Source of the DNA: a bacterium BMS3Bbin05
GTDB lineage: Bacteria; Nitrospirota; Thermodesulfovibrionia; Thermodesulfovibrionales; BMS3Bbin05
Assembly (NCBI GenBank): GCA_002897855.1
Contig: BDTO01000030.1
Location: forward strand, 1-56,319
Reading direction: 5' to 3'
Length of the DNA stretch: 56,319 nt
The translations under genes were made by a program, and so were the position numbers. Shown here one piece after another: positions 7,751-15,848 of this stretch. The notes under the pieces are model-generated. The model was not told where the DNA came from and did not search any database. It saw nothing but the letters and a program-made list of their open reading frames with translations. Each line of letters opens with the position of its first letter. Position 1 is the first letter of the stretch.

Positions 7751-8147
7751 AAACCTGAACCTGTTGTTAATGCTCTATTTTAAACAGGCGAAGAGGCGAG
7801 CAGGTGAGCAGGTTGGCAAGCTGGCAGACCGGCAGGGGGCAGGCCGGCTGGCGTAACGGCACACACAAAAGCCGGTAGTACCAGATATGAAAAAACCCTT
7901 ACTGTCATTCTGAACTTGATTCAGAATCTAATAAAAATAATGAGGCACGAGACCCTGAAACAAGTTCAGGGTGACAATTAAGGAGTTTTTCAATAGCCTG
8001 CGGAATTATGATACAAGCCGGCAGGGGGGCAGGCAGGGGGCAGGCTGGCTGGCTGGCAGGCGGGCAAGCCGGCAGGGGGCAGGCTTTAATTGCAGAGCGC
8101 ATAGCATTAAAGGCAAAAGGCAGCGGGCAGGCCGGCTGACTGACGTT
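7751..8147. repeat. gene-free stretch with ggcaggc word arrays and a gtcattctgaa palindrome
   Basis: Two arrays of 'ggcaggggg/gctggc/ggcaagcc' words (about 7785-7860 and 8017-8085) flank an inverted repeat. Its left arm gtcattctgaacttgattcag (about 7902-7923) pairs imperfectly with ctgaaacaagttcagggtgac (about 7954-7974). This separates the PHP phosphatase gene from the epimerase gene. No gene or clear terminator is seen. Confidence 0.6.
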
Positions 8148-8873
8148 CTATGTGTCTATGTCATCTCCGTTGAGTATTTTGCGGGGGTTGGTGATGAATA
8201 CCCTTTCAGCCGTATCTTCGCCGAAGTCCTTCTTTACCTTCAGGTAAGCCTTCGAGAGTACAGGAGGCCTTCTCTTTGTATTATGCGCATCGGTTGCAAC
8301 AGCGTGTACCAGACCGCGTTTGAATAACTCTTTAGTGACTCTCTTTACCGTTCTTCCAAACCCCCCGGTTACGCTCATGGCGGTTACCTGTACCGATGCC
8401 CCCGCATCAACCAGATGCCTCAGCAGGGACATGTTGCGTGAAAATATCGCATTCCTCTCCGGATGGGTTATGACGGGAGATACATTGATATATTCAAGCC
8501 CGTCGAAGAGGTTGGACAGGTAATCCACCGGGGGAATACTGAATACAGGGAACTCGAGAAGGAGGTATCGCCCGTTGTTTATGAGCGGCACCTTCCCGTT
8601 CTTCAGATTATCAATAAGGCCCGGTGATATCATTACGTCCGCGCCGATTAATAACTCGGGAGTCCCTGTCCTCTGCCTCAACATCCCGGCAGCCCTGGAT
8701 ATGTCGTCTATCCGGGTATCGTATATACCACCCCCCATATGCGGGGTTGCCACGACCACGGATATACCGTCATCTTCTGCGATCTTCAGCATCTCGACGG
8801 ACTCCCCGATGTCTCCGGCCCCGTCGTCAAGCCCCGGCAGGATGTGGCAGTGTATGTCGATAAAATTATTCAT
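8148..8873 (-). CDS. CpsB/CapC/YwqE-family PHP protein-tyrosine phosphatase
   Basis: A 241-residue PHP-domain protein. The metal motifs DIHCHILPGLDDGA (residues 5-18), VATPHMGGG, SPVITHPERN and ATDAHN are all present and match the Mn-dependent CpsB/YwqE phosphatases that dephosphorylate tyrosine autokinases controlling polysaccharide chain length. A Wzc-type kinase lies upstream in the same block, so the two probably form the phosphorylation/dephosphorylation switch for this locus. Length is normal for the family. The N-terminus (MNNFIDIHCH) leaves little doubt about the start. Confidence 0.92.
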   Translation of the reverse strand: MNNFIDIHCHILPGLDDGAGDIGESVEMLKIAEDDGISVVVATPHMGGGIYDTRIDDISRAAGMLRQRTGTPELLIGADVMISPGLIDNLKNGKVPLINNGRYLLLEFPVFSIPPVDYLSNLFDGLEYINVSPVITHPERNAIFSRNMSLLRHLVDAGASVQVTAMSVTGGFGRTVKRVTKELFKRGLVHAVATDAHNTKRRPPVLSKAYLKVKKDFGEDTAERVFITNPRKILNGDDIDT

Positions 8874-9022
8874 AATAATAACGATAATTATACATTAAAA
8901 GTGTTGCCGGCCTGCCCGTGAACCCGGGCAGTAAAAGGTTGTAGGTTAAAGAAACAAACCGGTTATCCTTGCCCCATAGCCCCTTACCTCTCGCCCATTA
9001 CCTATCACCCCTTACCCCATTA

Positions 9023-9060
9023 TATGAACGCAATAAACGCTATAAACTCAACAAACGCCG
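9023..9060. repeat. ataaacgc word array at the O-antigen ligase stop
   Basis: The words 'aacgcaataaacgctataaactcaacaaacgcc' (minus sense: gcgtttgttgagtttatagcg) cover the 3' end of the O-antigen ligase gene, and its TAG stop is part of the word GTTTATAG. The vocabulary is the same as in 15204-15258 and the tandem array at 16333-16458. Confidence 0.6.
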
Positions 9061-10371
9061 CCTCCCCCCTTGCCGGCTGCCATAACGTTGAGCCGTCTTA
9101 CTCGCCATTCCATATACCATTCCCATTATAACTGAAAGGAGCATGGCATTTGAGGGAATGTGCAGGTTAAAGTCCACTGTGCTGTGAACGGCTATCGATA
9201 TTATGGATACAAGTCCGGCGAGGACAAAATAGAAGTCCCTGCTGTTCCACCATCCGGATCTCAGGACATTCCTGAAATAAACAAAGATAAATGCAATAAA
9301 GATGACCGAACCCGTTATGCCCGTGTCGGTGAAAAATTCCAGATAGTCGTTATGCGCATGGTCGTAATATATGTTTACACCGGCGGGGTGGTACATGGGG
9401 GAGATATCGGGAAACGTCCCGAGACCCGAACCCGCAACAAAGAAATCATGCGCAACACCGAGCATCGCCTTCCAGATACCGGCCCTCTGATTAAATGAAA
9501 TATCCGTATACGCAAACCTCTCTATCAGCGGACTTATCCCGAAATAGAGCAGGTACGACATCAGGAGGAGGACGAATATTCCCGCAACTACCCTCGTACC
9601 GGTCGTAGCGCTCCTGACTATTATCACCGCCATAAAGAGCGAAGCCGAGACTATCAGGCTTAAGACCCCACCCCTCGATAATGAATAGAACAGGGCAAAG
9701 CTCATTATAACCGAATAGAAGATATACAGAAAGGCCTTTGCCCTGTTACGCGTATGCAGTCCGAGGGCAAGGCCGAACGGCACTAGCATCCCCATGAATC
9801 CTGCAAAATGGTTCCTGTTTACGAACGGGCCGAAGGGTGTGCCGCCATGCGTAAGCTCCCTGAACCAGTAAATCTTTCCGTTCCACGCCGCCTTCTGAAC
9901 AAGCGCAAAGATCGAGAGGAGAAAACCGAAGATGACTATGGCCTTCAGGAAGGCAAACATTGCGTCCCTGTCACCGGCAAGAGAGGCCGCCACCATGAAG
10001 AGCATTATGTATATAATCATCCGGACAAAGGCATGCAGTGTGGCATACGGATATATGCTGATACTGCTGAAACCCTTTATCGAAAGCAAATCAAGGGCGG
10101 AGTATTGTACGGGAGAGATGATCTTAATAAGAAATGCCGGAAGCGGTATCATCTGGATAACGACAAAACACGAAAAGGCCAGGACTGCGGCGTACAGGCT
10201 TCGGCCTGCAAGGGAGATACCCCCCCCTTCCAGGCTACGGCCTTTTATCAGCACGATATTGAAGAGGATGACGACAAGTATGCCCACAACCGCAAACGAC
10301 CATGCCTCGACGCTTCCGAAGAAGAGCGAGGCAAGAATTAGTATCGATGCAAGTCCGTATGATTTAATCAT
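9040..10371 (-). CDS. O-antigen ligase/polymerase family membrane protein
   Basis: A 443-residue very hydrophobic protein with roughly ten or more membrane segments and a large periplasmic loop near the middle to C-terminal part. The Wzy_C/WaaL-type motif HAHNDYLEFFTDTGITGS (about residue 335-350) and the preceding 'GSGLGTFPDISPMY' are hallmarks of the O-antigen ligase/polymerase superfamily. In this context (Wzc, FecR-like, PHP phosphatase) it probably polymerises or ligates an exopolysaccharide. The start ATG at 10371 follows an array of repeats and has no clear Shine-Dalgarno beyond AGGA words 14 bases away. The last residues and TAG stop come from a repeat word. Confidence 0.85.
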   Translation of the reverse strand: MIKSYGLASILILASLFFGSVEAWSFAVVGILVVILFNIVLIKGRSLEGGGISLAGRSLYAAVLAFSCFVVIQMIPLPAFLIKIISPVQYSALDLLSIKGFSSISIYPYATLHAFVRMIIYIMLFMVAASLAGDRDAMFAFLKAIVIFGFLLSIFALVQKAAWNGKIYWFRELTHGGTPFGPFVNRNHFAGFMGMLVPFGLALGLHTRNRAKAFLYIFYSVIMSFALFYSLSRGGVLSLIVSASLFMAVIIVRSATTGTRVVAGIFVLLLMSYLLYFGISPLIERFAYTDISFNQRAGIWKAMLGVAHDFFVAGSGLGTFPDISPMYHPAGVNIYYDHAHNDYLEFFTDTGITGSVIFIAFIFVYFRNVLRSGWWNSRDFYFVLAGLVSIISIAVHSTVDFNLHIPSNAMLLSVIMGMVYGMASKTAQRYGSRQGGRRRLLSL

Positions 10372-10376
10372 GTATA

Positions 10377-10463
10377 GTCCGACGTCCTATGTCCTATGTC
10401 CGATGTCCTATGTCCGATGTCCTATGTCCTATGTCCGACGTCCTATGTCCGACGTCCGGGGTC
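10377..10463. repeat. tcctatgtccgacg word array
   Basis: Eleven or so 7-8-bp words alternating 'gtcctat' and 'gtccgac/gtccgat' fill the junction between two exopolysaccharide genes. The array begins 5 bases upstream of the O-antigen ligase start codon, so it occupies the ribosome-binding region. It also runs into the 3' end of the upstream gene, supplying its last residues and stop. A smaller array of the same words is at about 1806-1840. Confidence 0.85.
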
Positions 10464-11712
10464 CGGTCTTTTCCATCTCCACGTTGTCGATCCAGGCGCT
10501 TCCGCCTATCTTATTATTGAATTTCCGGGATCTGTCGCGTCTTAACGATACGGTAACGGCGCTGCATCCTTCCGGGACATCAAATCCTATCCCCACCCGT
10601 GTCCAGGGGACTGTTCCGGTAAATATCTCCGACCTGACCGGTCTCATTCTGCACTTGAAACCGCTTATATAGAAATACAGGCCGTTTGTAGTGGTGATGT
10701 CTTCGGTCTTTATATATGCCGTGAGGCCGTAACCGCCCCCCGCTTCAAGCGGGACAACCTGTCTCAGGACAGACACTCCCGGATTATGTGCCCCGTCAAA
10801 CCCGACACTGAAAGATTTCATGCCGGATACGTTGATATCCTCGTCCGTGCCCGTTTTCATGCCTGCCGTCTTTCCCTTTATCCACCCGTAACATCCGTTC
10901 ATTATACTGAACTCGAAGTTGCCGTTTTTTATCAGCATGGTATTGCCTTTTCGAACGGACAGGTCGTTCCATATGCTGCGGGCAAACCCGTACCTGCCGC
11001 CGTTAATGGATGCGTTACATATATTGAGTTTGGTTTTGTTGTTGATTGCGGCGTGTTTGACTGTATTCCAGACCTTCTCAATGTCGTCAAGCCTCTTTCT
11101 GCCCGCAAGATAGTTCAGCAGAGGGTCATAAGCAGCAGGCCTGTTGCCGAGCAGGCTGTAAAGTATATCATCCGTTTCCAGGCCCAACTGGTAGCAGATG
11201 TCGAGCACCTTGCCTAAATCTCCGGGATTAAGGGCGAGATATTTACCGAGAAACATCGCTCCCCTCTTTTTGTCACCCTTTGTGAACAGAAATATGCCCG
11301 AATCCCATGCAAGCCTGCTGTCATACGTTATCGACCTGTAAATAGCATCGAAAAGCATATCGCCCCTGTCCGTCATACCCATCGCATAATATGCCCTCGC
11401 AAGACCGTACCATGAAAACTGGTGAAGGGGATATCTTCCAAGCCCCTTTCTGAAAAGCAGAGCCGCCCTTTCAGGATTATATCTCACTATGCTGAAGAGG
11501 CTGTCGAGAGCGAGATAGTAGGGATATTTATAATTGCCGAAATCGATTGCATCAGCTTTTCTGAGTGAAGAACGCGTCACGCCCTTCAGGTTCCCGGCGT
11601 AATATCTCCCGAAGAGCGGAGCGACCAGCAGATATGCAATAACTAATGAAAAAACTATTGATATTGCCGCAGCAGGCTTATGAAATCCCGGTCTTTTTTC
11701 GACTGGCCGCAT
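10429..11712 (-). CDS. membrane-anchored TPR and carbohydrate-binding-like protein
   Basis: About 427 residues. One N-terminal membrane segment (AAAISIVFSLVIAYLLVAPLFG) is followed by helical TPR-like repeats (roughly residues 60-230: 'ALLFRKGLGRYPLHQFSWYGLARAYYAMG'). A C-terminal beta domain begins 'LIKNGNFEFSIMNGCYGW', the usual opening of CBM4/9-like or jelly-roll carbohydrate-binding modules. It probably acts in the periplasm in polysaccharide assembly, which is inference. ATG at 11712 is preferred because the upstream extension only re-reads the Tyr-rich tail of wzc in another frame. It overlaps wzc by 35 bases. The last residues (about TSDIGRRT) are encoded by the 10377-10463 repeat. 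Confidence 0.65.
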   Translation of the reverse strand: MRPVEKRPGFHKPAAAISIVFSLVIAYLLVAPLFGRYYAGNLKGVTRSSLRKADAIDFGNYKYPYYLALDSLFSIVRYNPERAALLFRKGLGRYPLHQFSWYGLARAYYAMGMTDRGDMLFDAIYRSITYDSRLAWDSGIFLFTKGDKKRGAMFLGKYLALNPGDLGKVLDICYQLGLETDDILYSLLGNRPAAYDPLLNYLAGRKRLDDIEKVWNTVKHAAINNKTKLNICNASINGGRYGFARSIWNDLSVRKGNTMLIKNGNFEFSIMNGCYGWIKGKTAGMKTGTDEDINVSGMKSFSVGFDGAHNPGVSVLRQVVPLEAGGGYGLTAYIKTEDITTTNGLYFYISGFKCRMRPVRSEIFTGTVPWTRVGIGFDVPEGCSAVTVSLRRDRSRKFNNKIGGSAWIDNVEMEKTGPRTSDIGRRT

Positions 11713-13888
11713 ATCTGTAGTTGTGGTAATAGTATGAATAGTAACCATACTGCGCCCTGTATTTGACCCTGTTAAGAACTACACCGAGAATCTTTGAATG
11801 GACCCCGAGGAGGATCTTTTTTGTCTGTACCAGTGCCTCGCCGGACGTCCTGCCGGCAGATACGACTACTATGACCCCGTCGGACATTGTACTCATGACA
11901 GGGCTGTCGGAAAGTCCCAGCACCGGAGGAGAATCTATTATCACAAAATCATACCTTGTTGACAAGTCATCCAGAAATCCCTTCATCTCTGCAGAACTGA
12001 GCAGTTCCGACGGGTTGGGGGGTATAGGCCCCGACGTAATTACATCGAGTCCCAGATATTTCGATTTCTGCACTATTTCATCTAAACCTTTAAGTCCCGA
12101 AAGAAAGGAAGAAAGTCCGGCGGAGTTATCCACATCGAAGAACTTGTGAACGGACGGTTTCCTGAGGTCCGCATCAACAAGTATCCCATTGCCCATGTAC
12201 GTCATAGAACTCAGGGCGGTATTGACGGCAACGGTGCTCTTTCCTTCGGATTCCATTGAGCTCGTAACCATTATGGTCCGGGGCGGTCTCGATGCGCTTG
12301 ACAACTGTATATAGGTCCCCAGAGAACGAAATGCCTCCGCAAGGGAGCCCCTGTCGGCGGGATCTATCATCAGATGCGTTCCGTCATCCTGTTCGGTCAG
12401 GGGAATGACGCCAAGTACGGGCAGGAGATACTTCTTTTCGACCTCATCCACGGATTTGACACTGTTGTCGAAGTATTCGATGAAGAAGGCAAGAAAAACA
12501 CCTCCGAACAGCCCGACTATCAGCGAAAGCACTATATTGAGGGTCTTTCTTGGCCTGTACGGCCTGAGTGGCGACTCGGCCCGGTCAAGCACCTGGATGT
12601 TGCTTGCCGACAGGGTGGCGCTGACCCCGACCTCCTTGAGCCTCTGGAGGAGATTATTATAGAGTTGCCTGTTGGAGTCGACTTCACGCTTCAGTATCTG
12701 GTACTGAATCATCTTCTTCTGGACATTCATGACTTCCTTTCTTGCCTTTTTCAGATTTGCCGAAAGATACGATTCCCTTTTAAGCGCAGTCCCGTAATCC
12801 GACTCAATGGAACTGATTATCCTTTTTGTCTCCGAATCGATATTTGCCTTCAGGTTGTCCATCTGTTTTTTCAGGCTGAGCATCCTGGAATATCCCGGTT
12901 TGTATTGATTGAGCATCTTTGAATACTCTGATTCGAGCTTTTCGTACCTCACTTTAAGGGACTGGATGAGGCTACTATTAAGTACAACACTGTTATTTGC
13001 GCCCGACTCCTTTATCTGGTTATACAGTGATTCCTTTGATATCCTGTCTGCAGTGGCGGCCCCGAGCTCCGTCGAAAGTTCGGCAAGCTTCTGTATCAGA
13101 AGCGTCCGGTAGTCCTTCTCCTGATTGAACAATATTATGTCACTTTTTTCTATGTAACTGTTAAGCCTCTCTTCGGAGACCTCAAGCTTTGCACGGAGGT
13201 TTTCTATCTGCTTCTCAAGCCACTTCCTTGCCTGCACCGACGCATCGAGCCTGCTGTCGAGATTGAATTCGATATATTCATCTGCTATTGTGTTTGCCAC
13301 GGTAGCCGCAAGTGCGGGGCTGTGAGACATGAAGCCGACCTCAACAAGCTGCGATTTCCTGACCGGAGATACCTTGAGATGGTCGAGAAATTTATCTATA
13401 ACAGAACTCCTGAAACCCTTGCCGGTTTCTTCAAAGGAAGCAGGCAGGGAATCCGTCCTGATATCTTTACCGATAATGTCCGGGTTTTTGAAGAGGGAAA
13501 GTCTCTTTATCACCCTCTTTGCAAGGGTCCTGCTCTGGAGCACCTTGTACTGGGTCTGGTAGTAGTCGTCCCCGATCCTGTCGATCTGCTGTACATCCTT
13601 GAAGTCAAGGACATTCGGGTTTTTCCTGTCTATCCTCAGTGTAGAGGTCGCGAGATAGACGGGTTTCATGAGGAAACTGCCGAGAGTAACCGTTGCAACA
13701 ACGATGACAAGAAAGACAATGACTATCCACTTTCTCCTCATAAGGACTTCAAGATAGTCCCTTATGTGCACCTCTTCTTCACCGGCGTCAATATAAGACC
13801 TTACTATCTCGGCAGGCAGCGCCTCCTGCGTGTTGACCGGTACGAGACTTGAGCCGCTATTTTTCTCCTCGCCTTCCCTGTCCTGCAC
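11678..13888 (-). CDS. Wzc/GumC-type polysaccharide co-polymerase and tyrosine autokinase
   Basis: A 736-residue protein with a Wzz chain-length domain (membrane segment about 52-72, RKWIVIVFLVIVVATV), a long coiled-coil periplasmic region (about 190-420), a second membrane segment near 450 (VLSLIVGLFGGVFLAFFIEY) and a cytoplasmic bacterial tyrosine kinase domain. That domain has Walker A SSMESEGKST, Walker A' ILVDADLRKP and Walker B FVIIDSPP. The C-terminus carries a tyrosine cluster (QYGYYSYYYHNYRY), the autophosphorylation site in this family. It starts at GTG with Shine-Dalgarno aggagg 10 bases upstream. It controls chain length and export; the PHP phosphatase downstream is the expected counterpart. 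Confidence 0.92.
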   Translation of the reverse strand: MQDREGEEKNSGSSLVPVNTQEALPAEIVRSYIDAGEEEVHIRDYLEVLMRRKWIVIVFLVIVVATVTLGSFLMKPVYLATSTLRIDRKNPNVLDFKDVQQIDRIGDDYYQTQYKVLQSRTLAKRVIKRLSLFKNPDIIGKDIRTDSLPASFEETGKGFRSSVIDKFLDHLKVSPVRKSQLVEVGFMSHSPALAATVANTIADEYIEFNLDSRLDASVQARKWLEKQIENLRAKLEVSEERLNSYIEKSDIILFNQEKDYRTLLIQKLAELSTELGAATADRISKESLYNQIKESGANNSVVLNSSLIQSLKVRYEKLESEYSKMLNQYKPGYSRMLSLKKQMDNLKANIDSETKRIISSIESDYGTALKRESYLSANLKKARKEVMNVQKKMIQYQILKREVDSNRQLYNNLLQRLKEVGVSATLSASNIQVLDRAESPLRPYRPRKTLNIVLSLIVGLFGGVFLAFFIEYFDNSVKSVDEVEKKYLLPVLGVIPLTEQDDGTHLMIDPADRGSLAEAFRSLGTYIQLSSASRPPRTIMVTSSMESEGKSTVAVNTALSSMTYMGNGILVDADLRKPSVHKFFDVDNSAGLSSFLSGLKGLDEIVQKSKYLGLDVITSGPIPPNPSELLSSAEMKGFLDDLSTRYDFVIIDSPPVLGLSDSPVMSTMSDGVIVVVSAGRTSGEALVQTKKILLGVHSKILGVVLNRVKYRAQYGYYSYYYHNYRYAASRKKTGIS

Positions 13889-14175
13889 GCAGAAAAATCC
13901 TCCTTCAAGCGATACACCTTCTACATTAACAACTTCCCGGATGGAGTTGACAAATCCTTAGAAATATTTTCTTTCCGATCAGGCCTTCGGCATCAGGGAC
14001 ATATCCGGTTTTCCGGGGAGAGCCGAACGACCGGGTCAGCCGTTTGCCCTTTTGGATTTCAGTGACGGACTGTTGAACTAAATCCTGAAGGGGTTCATTC
14101 CCCGCTGTTTCCATGTCCCGCGGAAAAGTCCCCTCTCGCGGAAAGAAAAAATCCACCCTGTATATGGAGGGACCA

Positions 14176-14946
14176 TTACAGGCCGGAAGGGCTTGCAGTC
14201 TTGCCACCTCCGGAGCTGGCTGCGAGAATAATTGCAGCTGCTGCACCCAACCCGAGGCCGAAGAGCAAAACCTTGCTGCGCACTGACATACCGCCATGTT
14301 GCGCTGTCATAGCTGCAACTTCTCCTGATGACTGCGTCTTACCAACCGCTGCCGCCGCCTTCTTCTTTGAATTATCCTCTTTGGCAGCTGATTTATAGCT
14401 CTCACCGGAAGCAAGCACCGTTTCTCTGCTTCCATCTGCGGATTTCAGGTTGATATCCCCCTGCAGACTTTTAACAACGGTCTCTTTACCATCACTGGAT
14501 ACCGAACCGATTATCGCACTACTGCCGCTCCCCGAACTATTATCAGCGCTTATCTCGTAATCCTGTGTTTTAATTACAAGTGACGAGCCTACCGGGACAC
14601 TGAAGGTAATGGCTCCTTTAGTCAACCCTACCGGGTATCCACCTGAATTTCCCGAAACAGTGAAATCGGTATTTTCAGAGGCCTCGATCTTTGTCCCGTC
14701 ATTCAATATCAATGAAAGACCGGAGTCAACGGTCTTGTAATTGTGGACCGTTCCGGAAATCACCGGCATTGCATCAGCCACTTTTATCCAGTGGCCGGAA
14801 CCTGAACTGGTCTCTATATAGCCGTCAGGAATCGCTTCGCCGATGGCTTTCACATCCGCGGCAAAAGACGGGGGCACCAGGAAAAAGACAGTAACAAAGA
14901 AAAAAACAATATGTGCGGCAATCCTCATACTTCTGTTATACTCCAT
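14176..14946 (-). CDS. FecR-domain secreted/membrane protein
   Basis: A 256-residue protein with a signal peptide (basic start, then AAHIVFFFVTVFFLVPPSFAA), a FecR-type beta domain (about 55-185: 'LSLILNDGTKIEASENTDFTV...GLTKGAITFSVPVGSSLVIKT' and 'VKSLQGDINLKSADGSRETVLASGESY'), a low-complexity Lys/Ala linker and a C-terminal membrane segment (about 226-244) followed by SSGGGKTASPSGL. FecR-like proteins commonly accompany exopolysaccharide loci in this type of bacterium. Its role here is not established. It is the first gene of the block. The ATG at 14946 has Shine-Dalgarno aaggagggg. Confidence 0.75.
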   Translation of the reverse strand: MEYNRSMRIAAHIVFFFVTVFFLVPPSFAADVKAIGEAIPDGYIETSSGSGHWIKVADAMPVISGTVHNYKTVDSGLSLILNDGTKIEASENTDFTVSGNSGGYPVGLTKGAITFSVPVGSSLVIKTQDYEISADNSSGSGSSAIIGSVSSDGKETVVKSLQGDINLKSADGSRETVLASGESYKSAAKEDNSKKKAAAAVGKTQSSGEVAAMTAQHGGMSVRSKVLLFGLGLGAAAAIILAASSGGGKTASPSGL

Positions 14947-15038
14947 TTCGTCCCCTCCTTATTCAGAGTTTCTCATAACCATGATAAATACTCTCCCCTT
15001 CCGAACGAAAAAAATACAAACCGCTTAACTTTTCTCTA

Positions 15039-15050
15039 ACATACGTATGT
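15039..15050. promoter_or_regulatory. perfect 12-bp palindrome upstream of fecR-like gene
   Basis: acatacgtatgt is its own reverse complement and lies about 93 bases upstream of the FecR-like start, in an AT-rich stretch without repeat words. A dimeric repressor or activator could bind it. No matching regulator family is identified, and a 12-bp palindrome may also occur by chance. Confidence 0.3.
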
Positions 15051-15203
15051 CAGGAGAAAGGCTTAATACTTATTCATGTTAATTATCTCACCAAAAAGAT
15101 GTCATTGTCAAGTACTTTGGAAAAATTTATGGTTCTTGCAGGCTTGTCCCGACAAAGTCGGGGCTTGTCTGTGTACCCAAGCGGTAAGGGGTAAGAGGTT
15201 ATA

Positions 15204-15258
15204 TAAACCCAATAAACCCAACAAACCCAATAAACGCCATGAACGCAACAAACGCGGC
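15204..15258. repeat. aataaaccc/aataaacgc word array
   Basis: Repeated words 'ataaacccaataaacccaac' then 'aataaacgccatgaacgcaa' form an irregular 9-10-bp periodic array just downstream of the CDP-alcohol phosphatidyltransferase gene (minus strand). It has the same vocabulary as 9023-9060 and 16313-16458. Confidence 0.65.
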
Positions 15259-15269
15259 TTGCCGGTAGG

Positions 15270-15845
15270 TCAGGCTGATCCGGCAACTGATTTTCTCACG
15301 TGTAATATTCGCTGAACTATAGTGATATAACTTCCGAACATTACAATCCACAAGGCCGGAACAAGTAGTATGTTAATTATACATCCTGAAGCGAGCAGTA
15401 TAATGCGTTCGGGCCTTTCCATGAGCCCGACACGGCATTCATAACCGAGCCCCTCGGCCTTTGCCCTTGCATAGCTGACACCAAAGGCCCCGAACAATCC
15501 GAATATTGCGGCAAGGGCATTCAGATCGTCTTCCGCCATATGGAAATAAAGCGCTATGGCAAAAAATATAAAAGCATCGGAAAACCTGTCTAATACCGAA
15601 TCAAGAAATGCACCGAATTTGGATGTCTTTCCATTTACCCGTGCAACAACACCATCCAGAACGTCAAAACAACCTCCAATTGTCACCAGAATTCCGCCGG
15701 CAACCAGGCTGTAAGGTATGAGGGATGCTGCGGCAACGGTTATAACAAAGCCTGACGCAGAAAGAAGATTCGGTGAAACCTTTATCCTGCGGGCGATGGA
15801 TGCAAGGGGTTTGTCGAGAATATATCCCCATCTGGAACTTATCAT
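15270..15845 (-). CDS. CDP-alcohol phosphatidyltransferase
   Basis: A 191-residue integral membrane enzyme with about six hydrophobic segments. The family active-site motif D-G-x2-A-R-x8-G-x3-D-x3-D is complete in DGVVARVNGKTSKFGAFLDSVLD, with the additional D before it (FDVLDG). Such enzymes move a phosphoalcohol onto CDP-diacylglycerol. The opening (SPNLLSASGF) and size resemble the PgsA/phosphatidylinositol-phosphate synthase group, but the acceptor alcohol cannot be read from sequence. It follows hsp20 on the minus strand with a gap of about 3 bases. The C-terminus ends at the edge of a repeat region. Confidence 0.87.
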   Translation of the reverse strand: MISSRWGYILDKPLASIARRIKVSPNLLSASGFVITVAAASLIPYSLVAGGILVTIGGCFDVLDGVVARVNGKTSKFGAFLDSVLDRFSDAFIFFAIALYFHMAEDDLNALAAIFGLFGAFGVSYARAKAEGLGYECRVGLMERPERIILLASGCIINILLVPALWIVMFGSYITIVQRILHVRKSVAGSA

Positions 15846-15848
15846 ATC

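Larger units (their letters stand above)
14947..15269. other. upstream region of the exopolysaccharide block plus repeats
   Basis: The fecR-proximal part (14947-15080) is AT-rich and probably holds the block's promoter, including a perfect 12-bp palindrome acatacgtatgt at 15039-15050. The rest holds a cccgac-aaa-gtcggg hairpin (about 15148-15164) and an array of 'aataaacccaacaaaccc' words (15204-15258). No gene is seen. Confidence 0.55.

Noticed and set aside
13945-14060. Possible riboswitch before wzc (gggcaaac word on the minus strand)
   Set aside because: The word resembles part of the c-di-GMP-I aptamer but the remaining conserved blocks are not found in order, so no riboswitch is claimed.
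13926-14297. 123-residue frame (minus) downstream of the FecR-like gene
   Set aside because: Overlaps the FecR-like gene in another frame and is Cys/Gln-rich without family resemblance; treated as a shadow with non-coding sequence.
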